DNA of 47,342 nucleotides from Phycisphaeraceae bacterium. GTDB taxonomy: Bacteria; Planctomycetota; Phycisphaerae; Phycisphaerales; Phycisphaeraceae. The stretch lies in assembly GCA_028277745.1 (NCBI GenBank), contig JANQFR010000022.1, positions 1 to 47,342 on the forward strand, given 5' to 3'. The position numbers and the translations under genes were made by a program. Below, piece after piece: positions 41,130 to 47,342 of the stretch (within the stretch, counting starts at the first letter, position 1; each line of letters begins with the position of its first letter). The notes under the pieces were generated by a model that saw only the letters and a list, made by a program, of their open reading frames with translations, made no database searches and was not told where the DNA came from.

Positions 41130-43097
41130 TCAGGCTTCCCGCAACACCATCACGCCGTGCGGGGCCAGTTCGACCGATCCTTCGAGCCGGTCGCCGGTCA
41201 ATTCATCGATGTACGCTCGCGGCAGGTCCGCGACGGCGGGCGCCGCCTGATGATTAATCACGATCAGGCGCTCGCCATCGCGGCCCGGCCGACGGCTTAC
41301 CTCAACGCCGACCGCCGGGGCCAGCGCCGGCGTCGACGCCGCGCTGTGTTCACAAGCCCAACCCACCGCCGCCTCCATCAACGACGCCTCCAGCCATGCG
41401 CCCAGGCAGCTGATCCGTCCCTCGCCCACCCGTCGGGTCACCATCGCGGCCCGGCCCTCGCTCCAGCCCTCGACCGAGGCGCCGTAGCTCAGCAGCACCT
41501 GCGCATCGTCCGCCGAACAGGTCAGGAACTCGGTCCACACGTCCGCCCAGCCCGAGCCGATCGGGCCCGCCGCCGGCACACGCTCGGCCGGGATGAGGTA
41601 CCCCTCGACCGAGGCGCCCAGCAGTTCCGCGAGACGGTCGCCGGGCTGGCGTGACGGCAGCAAGGCGTTGTGCTCGTCTTTGAACCCGGAGCGCGGCCCG
41701 AGCAGGAAATGCCCGCCCTGCCGCACGAACGCCTCGATCCGGCCGACCAGTTCGGGCGTCAGCAGGTGCAGGCTCGGCGCGAGGATCAGCCGATAGCCCT
41801 CGAACGGGTCGGCGGGGTCGATCACATCCACGTCATGCCCCGCTTTGCGCAGGGGGCGGTAATAGTTCGACAGGTGGTCGGCCATATCAAACGCGGGGGT
41901 CATCCGCTGGCCCTCGATCGCCCAGCAATCGGTGTAGCCCTGAACGATCGCGACGTCGGCCCGGACCCGTTGATCGGCAAACACGCCGGCGACCCGTTTC
42001 ATCTCCCGGCCCGCGCGTTGGATCTCGCCGTAAGCCGGGCCCGGCTCGCCATCGTGCCCCAGCACCGTGCCGTGGTACTGCTCCTGCCCGCCCAGCCCCG
42101 CGCGCCATTGCCAGAACAGGACCGCCTCGGCGCCGTGGGCCAGGTAATGCCAGATCAGCGCCCGGAATCCTCCCTTGGGAAGCGTCCGATTGACGGGCGA
42201 CCAGTTCACGTGCCACGGCTGGGTCTCCATAATCCAGTGCGGCCGGGGCCTGAGACATCGGCAGCGGTCGCTGATCCATCCCAGCCGCACGGGGTCCATC
42301 GCCCGGTCGCCGACGTAAACGTCCCACGACGCCAGGTCGAGGTCCTGGCTGATCGTCCGCCAATCGATCTTGTCGTAGCCGTGGCTGTTGTGCGTGATCC
42401 ACCGATCGGGTGAGACATGCTCGCGCAACGCGTCGATCTGATCGCGTTGATAGTCGACAAAACACTGGGTGACAAACCGGCTGTGATCCAGCACCAGGCC
42501 CGGGTTGTGCCAGCCGACCGGGAACGGGACCTGGGACCAGGCGGTGTAAGTCTGACTCCAGTACTGGGTCCCCCATCGGCGGTTCAACACGTCGAGGCTG
42601 CCATGCTTCCGCTCGAGGTAGCTGTGAAACAACTCAAGCGTAGCCTCATCGTAGGAGGGGTGGACATACTCGTTGCCGATCTGCCAGCCGATGACGCCGG
42701 GGCGCCGGCCAAAGCGCTGGGCCAGGGTCGATGCGATCTTGCGCGAGAATTCGCGGTATCGTGGGCTGGTGGGCGAGAAGTGCCGCCTCCCGCCATGGCC
42801 GACCCGCTTGCCGGTTTCGTCGGTCCGCAGGACGTCGGGATACCGCTGCGTCATCCAGGCGGGGGGCGCATCGGTCGGGGTGCAGATCACCACCTCAAGG
42901 CCGTGCTCGACGGCGAGGTCGATCGCCCGCTCCATCCAGTCCAGGTCGAGCCGCCCTTCTTCGGGCTCGAGACGCGACCAGGCGTAATCGCCGATCCGCA
43001 CCACGTTCATCTCGGCTTGCCGCATCAAAGCCACATCGCGCGGCCAACGGTCTTCGGGCCATTGCTCCGGGTACCAAGCGCTTCCTAGGTATAACAT
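41130..43097 (-). CDS. Glycoside hydrolase family 42 beta-galactosidase
   Basis: 655 residues, typical GH42 length. It opens LGSAWYPEQWPEDRWPRD. The acid/base catalyst is Glu143 (GWQIGNEYVHPSYD) and the nucleophile Glu291 (HWIMETQPWHVNW). A beta-galactosidase trimerisation domain and a C-terminal beta-domain follow. No signal peptide is seen, so it is probably cytoplasmic. I use the ATG at 43097, with CAGGGA upstream; an in-frame TTG at 43154 would add a basic, non-homologous extension. It hydrolyses beta-galactosides or arabinosides taken up from polysaccharides. It is transcribed after the glycosyltransferase gene. Confidence 0.93.
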   Translation of the reverse strand: MLYLGSAWYPEQWPEDRWPRDVALMRQAEMNVVRIGDYAWSRLEPEEGRLDLDWMERAIDLAVEHGLEVVICTPTDAPPAWMTQRYPDVLRTDETGKRVGHGGRRHFSPTSPRYREFSRKIASTLAQRFGRRPGVIGWQIGNEYVHPSYDEATLELFHSYLERKHGSLDVLNRRWGTQYWSQTYTAWSQVPFPVGWHNPGLVLDHSRFVTQCFVDYQRDQIDALREHVSPDRWITHNSHGYDKIDWRTISQDLDLASWDVYVGDRAMDPVRLGWISDRCRCLRPRPHWIMETQPWHVNWSPVNRTLPKGGFRALIWHYLAHGAEAVLFWQWRAGLGGQEQYHGTVLGHDGEPGPAYGEIQRAGREMKRVAGVFADQRVRADVAIVQGYTDCWAIEGQRMTPAFDMADHLSNYYRPLRKAGHDVDVIDPADPFEGYRLILAPSLHLLTPELVGRIEAFVRQGGHFLLGPRSGFKDEHNALLPSRQPGDRLAELLGASVEGYLIPAERVPAAGPIGSGWADVWTEFLTCSADDAQVLLSYGASVEGWSEGRAAMVTRRVGEGRISCLGAWLEASLMEAAVGWACEHSAASTPALAPAVGVEVSRRPGRDGERLIVINHQAAPAVADLPRAYIDELTGDRLEGSVELAPHGVMVLREA

Positions 43098-43184
43098 GCG
43101 TGTCCCTGCCGCTCGCGGCTTGCGGACCCCCTTGACCGCGTTCCTGATCGCCAAACCCGGCCACAGGATAGCAGACCGGCGAGG

Positions 43185-43207
43185 TTAGCCCCGGGCTCCG
43201 CCCGGGG
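43185..43207 (-). repeat. 23-nt hairpin repeat, copy 2
   Basis: Identical over 23 nt to the copy at 23777-23799: minus-strand CCCCGGGC/GCCCGGGG stem, loop GGA, then CTAA. It lies between the tandem leftward glycosyltransferase and beta-galactosidase genes, 46 nt after the stop of the former. Confidence 0.75.
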
Positions 43208-43253
43208 GATGAGCCGGCATGTTTTAGTCATTTGAGGTTTGATGGGACCGGAG

Positions 43254-44291
43254 CTATGAGGTCAAAACTGAATCCGGCTTTTCCCGGGGCGGCTTAGCCT
43301 CGGCCGAGACGGTCACTCCGGCGGGCGGGTCGTGGTGCAGCGGAGACGCGGCCGGCTGAGGATTAGAAGCGCCGGTCCGCAGATAGTTCAGATAGCCGTC
43401 GGGGTCGGCCACCACGCGGCTTCGGATCTGCTCAAAAACGTTCTGGTTCTGCTTGAGGCGTTCGGCGCCGCCCATCCAGCGATGGCACAGGACCGCGGCC
43501 AGACGCTTGGCTTCACGTGCCCACGCCCATCGCCCGGGGCGGAGGGTGCGTCGGATCGCCTGGAACCACGCCGCGTTGTTGATCGGGTCGTCCTGGCGAA
43601 AGGCTTTGTTGGCCTGGGCCGCGGCCCCGAGGTGAAACACCACGTCGCCGTAGATCGCCCCAAGGATGAAGTGATCGTTGCGGGCGTTGCTGCGGGTCAG
43701 CTTGATCCAGTCCAGGCGGTTGGCGTTGAGGCAGTAGGCGTAACCGAGCCCGCAGAACCCGCGGAGGGGCAGGCCTTTGCAGGCTTCCTTGAACGCGTGG
43801 CTTTGCTTCACGTCGTCCGAGACCCAGAACCGCGGCTGGTAGGTGTGATAGAAGTCACGGGTCATGAGCATGAGGATGCCATTGGGCAGCTCGTGCTCGA
43901 AGTTCTCGGTCCGCATCACGCCTGCGAGCGGACGTTTGTCGGTGAGTTGGTCGATCAGCGACGTTTCCCAGCCCCGTCGCACGGGGAACGAATCGAGGTG
44001 GAGGGTGGCGACGTGGGTGCAGCCGTCCTCGAAGGCGAGCCGGGTCAATTCATCAAGATAGATGCCGTGCTCAACGGACGGGTCCGGATTGGGCGGCGGG
44101 TGGGGCAGGTCGACCAGGCGGACCTTGGGATGGTCGTCCAGGCGCCGGCGGATCTGCTCGTCGAGGTCGAGCGCGTTGCCGTAGATGGCATAGGGAAGCG
44201 TGGTGTGCCGTTCGATCTGACGCAGGTGCAGGTCGAGCAGGTCCCGGTTCTCGGGGCACACCATGTAGACGCAGACGATGCCCAGCTTCAT
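43254..44291 (-). CDS. Glycosyltransferase-like protein
   Basis: 345 residues. The N-terminal part has a GT-A-like Rossmann half (MKLGIVCVYMVCPENRDLL) and a possible nucleotide/metal-binding motif in ATLHLDSFPVRRGWE, where DSF replaces the usual DxD. The middle holds RTENFEHELPNGILMLMTR and the C-terminus is a proline-rich tail. No signal or membrane segment. The ATG at 44291 overlaps the stop codon of the SAF oxidoreductase (TGATG), so the two are translationally coupled. Transfer of a sugar to a surface glycan is the likely role, inferred from the fold and the neighbours. Confidence 0.65.
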   Translation of the reverse strand: MKLGIVCVYMVCPENRDLLDLHLRQIERHTTLPYAIYGNALDLDEQIRRRLDDHPKVRLVDLPHPPPNPDPSVEHGIYLDELTRLAFEDGCTHVATLHLDSFPVRRGWETSLIDQLTDKRPLAGVMRTENFEHELPNGILMLMTRDFYHTYQPRFWVSDDVKQSHAFKEACKGLPLRGFCGLGYAYCLNANRLDWIKLTRSNARNDHFILGAIYGDVVFHLGAAAQANKAFRQDDPINNAAWFQAIRRTLRPGRWAWAREAKRLAAVLCHRWMGGAERLKQNQNVFEQIRSRVVADPDGYLNYLRTGASNPQPAASPLHHDPPAGVTVSAEAKPPREKPDSVLTS

Positions 44292-45580
44292 CACGCCGCT
44301 TCCTGCCTCATGGGGTAGCATTCTTCATAGAGCATGTAATCCCCGCGGTTGGGATCGAGTTTGACATCGGCGAGGGTGATGGGGCTGTCCTTGGCGATGT
44401 CGCGTTTGAGGGTGACATGCTCGGCCAGGCAGATCGGCAGGCCCGCGGGCTTGGACTTGGGGTCGCAGTTCTCGATCAGGCCGTAGCAGCGGTAGCCGCC
44501 GATGCCGTCCAGCTCGTCGCCGGCGCGGAGATCGGTCTTCGCGTAGCTGAAGACGTTGGTGCGGAAGCCAGCGGTGGGCTCGAGCAACGACACCCCGTCC
44601 AGCACCGCCTCGGCCACGCCGCGCATCGCTTCGACGTGGCACAGGTGGTAGGGCCGATACATCACGTAAAACGGCCCGTCGCCGAGCTTGTAGTACTTGA
44701 GCATGTCCCGCTGGTAGGGGTGATCGCAGTGGCCGACGACAAACACGCCCCCGCCGGGCTCGGCGCCGAGCACGTAGTCGACCACGCCGGTCCCGCTCTC
44801 CCACATCCGCCGGAGGTCGAACAGGTCGAGGGCCTCGCGGGCGTGCGCCGCGCGCGGGCCGTGCATCCCCGGCACGTCGGTCGACAGACCCAGCGCGTTG
44901 GCGCACAGGGCCATCTCGACATTGAGCTTGGTCCCGTCGGTGTAAGACGCGCACATGCGGTAATCGAGGTTGCGCTTGTCCGCCTCGGGGATAATCGTGG
45001 TGGGATTGGCGTAGCGATCGAGGAAGCCCTTGATGTTGCCCGCGAGGAACGGGGTGATGTCCCAGAGCTGCATCTCGTCCCAGATCCGCTTGATGACGCC
45101 GTGCTGGTCGCCGTCGCAGCTGGTGTAGACCACGCCGTTGCGGCGGGCCCGCCGCATCAGCGCGGGGCCGAAGATCAGATCGATCTCCGCGTTCATGAGG
45201 ACCAGGTGCTTACGGTTCTCCAGCGCGGTGACCGCGAACCGGGACGCCGCTTCGATCGCGCTGGTCGACTCGATCAGCGCATCGATCGAGTCCAGCGCCG
45301 CGACGATGTCGCCGTCGGCGCAGACCGCAACGCGGCCCCGGCGGATCGCGTCCTCCGCCTCGGTGACGCTGCTCACCCGTTGGTGCACGCCGCCCATCTG
45401 GGCGACCGCGGATTCGGCCGCTTCAAGATTCAGGTCCGCCACCGCCACGCACGACATGCCGGGCGTGACCTGACACTGGTAGAACAATCCCTTACCCATC
45501 GCGCCGACACCGACGATCCCCACCTGAATCGGGCGATTCAGGGTAGCCAAGCGCTCACGCAGAGTTGAAAACCTTGCCAA
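44291..45580 (-). CDS. NAD(P)-dependent oxidoreductase with C-terminal SAF domain (COG4091 type)
   Basis: 429 residues. The N-terminal Rossmann fold has VGIVGVGAMGKGLFYQCQ; the middle resembles homoserine dehydrogenase (ENRKHLVLMNAEIDLIFGPAL). The C-terminal 70 residues form a SAF domain like that of antifreeze proteins and sialic acid synthases. Family members have been annotated as predicted homoserine dehydrogenases but are probably sugar or sugar-acid oxidoreductases. It starts at a TTG (45580): a perfect AGGAGGT ribosome binding site (45586-45592) stands 5 nt upstream. It is coupled to the glycosyltransferase downstream and preceded by an alcohol dehydrogenase. Confidence 0.85.
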   Translation of the reverse strand: MARFSTLRERLATLNRPIQVGIVGVGAMGKGLFYQCQVTPGMSCVAVADLNLEAAESAVAQMGGVHQRVSSVTEAEDAIRRGRVAVCADGDIVAALDSIDALIESTSAIEAASRFAVTALENRKHLVLMNAEIDLIFGPALMRRARRNGVVYTSCDGDQHGVIKRIWDEMQLWDITPFLAGNIKGFLDRYANPTTIIPEADKRNLDYRMCASYTDGTKLNVEMALCANALGLSTDVPGMHGPRAAHAREALDLFDLRRMWESGTGVVDYVLGAEPGGGVFVVGHCDHPYQRDMLKYYKLGDGPFYVMYRPYHLCHVEAMRGVAEAVLDGVSLLEPTAGFRTNVFSYAKTDLRAGDELDGIGGYRCYGLIENCDPKSKPAGLPICLAEHVTLKRDIAKDSPITLADVKLDPNRGDYMLYEECYPMRQEAA

Positions 45581-45747
45581 AAACGACCTCCTCTCCAGAG
45601 ACGACTTAGGCGCAACGTAGCTGATATGTGCAGGTATCGGCCGATTTACATGGTTTGTTTCCTGAAGGCTAACTCAAAAACGAAATGTCTCGCAGACCTG
45701 ACAAGCTTGCAGGCCAATCGACACCTTGAGATTAACCTAAAATCGGC
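45581..45747. other. Intergenic gap with possible operator before the SAF oxidoreductase
   Basis: 167 nt, AT-richer than its surroundings, between the alcohol dehydrogenase and SAF oxidoreductase genes. It contains the palindrome ATCGGCCGAT (45636-45645) about 55 nt upstream of the TTG start, a possible regulator site, and the AGAGGAGGT ribosome binding site. I could not assign a clear promoter. Confidence 0.4.
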
Positions 45748-46722
45748 TCAGGGTTCAAGCAAAACTTTGACCACCCCGGGCTTCGAGGCCGTGCGCAGGG
45801 CTTCAACGCCATCCGATAACCGCATCCGCCGGCTGATGAGGCTCAAAACGTCGATTTTCTCCGAAGACAGCGCATCCAGCGCCGCCGCGAACGGGCCGCA
45901 ACGGCTGCCGACCACGTTGATTTCATTGATCACCAGGGGCGACAGGTCGATCGGCTCGGTCTGTTCGGTGACGGCGACGGTGGTTTTCATCACGATCGTG
46001 CCGCGCGGCCGGACCATGGCCATCGCGGTGGTGAACCCGCTCGCCGAGCCGGTGCAGTCGACGACGATGTCCTGGTCCTGCCGAAGCCCGACGTCGGCCA
46101 GCAGCCGGTGCTTGACGCCCCATTTCTCGCACCGCTCCAGCTTGTCGGGATGCTTGCCGACGCACCGGACGGTGGCGTTGAGCTGGCTCATCACCTGGGC
46201 GCACAGCAGCCCCAGCCGGCCGTCGCCCAGGACGGTGATGTAGGGCCGACCCTCGATCGTGAGCTGCTGGAGGATCTGATACGCCGCGGCGAGCGGCTCG
46301 GTGAACACCGCCTGGTCATCGTCGAGGTTGTCGGGGACCTCATACAGATTGATCGCGGGCAGCGTGAACCGCTCGGCAAAGGCGCCGTCGCGGTCCTGGA
46401 TCCCCAACACGGTCCGGTTGCGGCAGTGGGTGCTGAGCCCGGCCTTGCACATGTCGCACTTGCCGCAGACGCAGTTGATCGAGCCCACCACCCGCTTGCC
46501 GACCCACTTCTTGCCTTTGGCGTCGGCCGCCTCCTCCACCACGCCGACAAACTCGTGCCCGAGCACGCCGTTGAACCCCATATACCCCTTGCACAACTCG
46601 AGGTCCGTCGCACACACGCCCATCCGCGTCGGCCGGATCAGGACTTCGCCCTTGGCCGGCGCCGGGACCGCGTGGGATGTCTCCAACGTGGCTTGCTGAC
46701 CCTTCAGAACAATTGCTTGCAC
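45748..46722 (-). CDS. Zinc-dependent medium-chain alcohol/polyol dehydrogenase
   Basis: 324 residues. The catalytic zinc ligands are Cys37 (MGVCATDLEL) and His56-Glu57 (LGHEFVG). The structural zinc site is complete, with Cys86, Cys89, Cys92 and Cys100. The NAD-binding loop VLGDGRLGLLCAQV follows. It belongs to the threonine/sorbitol dehydrogenase side of the family and oxidises a polyol or sugar alcohol. The GTG at 46722 gives the usual family opening (MQAIVLKG), with GGGA 6 nt upstream; an in-frame ATG upstream would add 13 residues. It lies upstream of the SAF oxidoreductase gene on the same strand. Confidence 0.9.
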   Translation of the reverse strand: MQAIVLKGQQATLETSHAVPAPAKGEVLIRPTRMGVCATDLELCKGYMGFNGVLGHEFVGVVEEAADAKGKKWVGKRVVGSINCVCGKCDMCKAGLSTHCRNRTVLGIQDRDGAFAERFTLPAINLYEVPDNLDDDQAVFTEPLAAAYQILQQLTIEGRPYITVLGDGRLGLLCAQVMSQLNATVRCVGKHPDKLERCEKWGVKHRLLADVGLRQDQDIVVDCTGSASGFTTAMAMVRPRGTIVMKTTVAVTEQTEPIDLSPLVINEINVVGSRCGPFAAALDALSSEKIDVLSLISRRMRLSDGVEALRTASKPGVVKVLLEP

Positions 46723-46793
46723 GTTGATCCCATCCTCGATAATCAGAGAATCCCCCATCATATCGGTCAGCCGCGACGGTGCTCGCCAGTCGG

Positions 46794-46799
46794 TAAACT
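46794..46799 (+). promoter_or_regulatory. -10 box of the NAD kinase gene
   Basis: TAAACT ends 7 nt before the ATG at 46807, predicting a leaderless mRNA. No clear -35 is seen in the divergent gap with the alcohol dehydrogenase. Confidence 0.4.
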
Positions 46800-46806
46800 A
46801 CCCGTC

Positions 46807-47342
46807 ATGTCGCCCGATGCCCCGGACCAGCCCCACCACCGTGTCATTGTGCTCGCCAATACGTCCAAGCCCCAGGTGGTGGAGGCGATGGGCGCCCTGC
46901 GCCCCTGGCTGGCGGAGCGGTCCCGGATTGTCGCCGAGCCGGACATCGGCGATCTGAGCCGCGACGTCGCCCGGGAGTTGCCGGAGGCCGACCTGGCGAT
47001 CGTGCTGGGCGGCGACGGCACGCTGCTGTCCCAGGCCCGCCAGCTGGTCGACCTGGAGATCCCCATGCTGGGCGTCAACTTCGGCAAGGTCGGCTTCCTG
47101 GCGGAGTTTTACCTCGAAGACGTCATCGACCACTGGGACCACATCGCCTCCGGGGGCTGCCGCATCTCCCGGCGGATCATGCTCGACTGCCTGGTCTACC
47201 CCGTCGGCGCCCCCGAATGGGGCGACGGCGACCGGCCGATGCCCGACCCGGTCTTCCGCGCGGTGGCGATGAACGACGCGGTCGTCACCGCCGGGCCGCC
47301 CTACCGCATGGTCGAGATCGAGCTGGCCATCGAGCCCCGCTA
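46807..47342 (+). CDS. nadK: NAD kinase, N-terminal part cut by the window edge
   Basis: 178 codons are visible before the window ends; the gene runs on beyond it. The GGDGT motif of diacylglycerol/NAD kinases is present in VLGGDGTLLSQAR, followed by LGVNFGKVGFLAEF and the NAD-binding MNDAVVTAG. The enzyme phosphorylates NAD to NADP using ATP. It diverges from the alcohol dehydrogenase gene. The start at 46807 fits the family opening (MSPDAPDQPHHRVIVLANTS) and a -10 box 7 nt upstream. Confidence 0.92.
   Translation, partial: MSPDAPDQPHHRVIVLANTSKPQVVEAMGALRPWLAERSRIVAEPDIGDLSRDVARELPEADLAIVLGGDGTLLSQARQLVDLEIPMLGVNFGKVGFLAEFYLEDVIDHWDHIASGGCRISRRIMLDCLVYPVGAPEWGDGDRPMPDPVFRAVAMNDAVVTAGPPYRMVEIELAIEPR

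Overview
The window is a 47.3 kb piece of GC-rich bacterial chromosome with about 49 protein genes on both strands. I see no rRNA, tRNA, CRISPR array, insertion sequence, integrase or phage gene. The gene content points to a planctomycete, most likely of the class Phycisphaerae. The signs are a PEP-CTERM exported protein, a pseudopilin-like protein with a C-terminal H-X9-DG-type tail, the small basic protein family of the Planctomycetes/Verrucomicrobia/Chlamydiae group, AraC regulators beside dioxygenases and sugar enzymes, and a large secreted protein with a NEW3-like region. The lineage is inferred from gene content, not from a marker-gene tree.

Layout: 1-2.5 kb is a leftward block (lipoprotein, haem-copper oxidase subunit III, orphan CheB methylesterase, group II truncated haemoglobin), with the promoter of a further leftward gene at the extreme left edge. 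2.9-9.5 kb holds a SulP anion transporter, a small helical protein, ubiE and an M48 lipoprotein protease, a B12-binding-fold protein, a HEAT/TPR protein and a PfkB sugar-phosphate kinase. 9.6-14 kb holds a PilZ protein, a GntR(YtrA-type)/ABC transporter operon with its own operator, and a TPR membrane protein. 14-22.4 kb holds trpB, a 910-residue secreted protein, prfA, rpmE (type B), a class IV aminotransferase, an AraC regulator and a PhyH-type dioxygenase. 22.5-29.2 kb is a long leftward block: exonuclease VII (xseA, xseB), prepilin peptidase, OmpA-like lipoprotein, hisH, a DUF89 phosphatase, a pseudopilin and a glycine-rich membrane protein. 29.3-38.3 kb is rightward: gapdh, carA, a PEP-CTERM protein, speA, a TauE/SafE permease, an ASCH-domain protein, nadC and birA. 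38.4-46.7 kb is leftward: an aminotransferase, a small basic protein, a SPOR-like membrane protein, acpS, a GH42 beta-galactosidase and a glycosyltransferase/SAF-oxidoreductase/alcohol dehydrogenase cluster. The start of NAD kinase runs off the right edge.

Most genes are housekeeping enzymes from unrelated pathways (Trp, His, Arg/pyrimidine, NAD, biotin, menaquinone, polyamine), interleaved with envelope and secretion genes (prepilin peptidase, pseudopilin, OmpA-like, PilZ, PEP-CTERM).

Two window-wide signals stand out. First, a 51-bp repeat occurs four times. Each copy folds into two 7-bp hairpins with complementary 3-nt loops inside a closing stem, and each lies in the same orientation just 3' of a gene. 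A 23-nt single-hairpin repeat behaves the same way twice. Second, about ten genes have a -10 promoter hexamer ending only 6-9 nt before the start codon (five at exactly 6 nt), which predicts leaderless mRNAs. I did not find a convincing new defence or mobile system.
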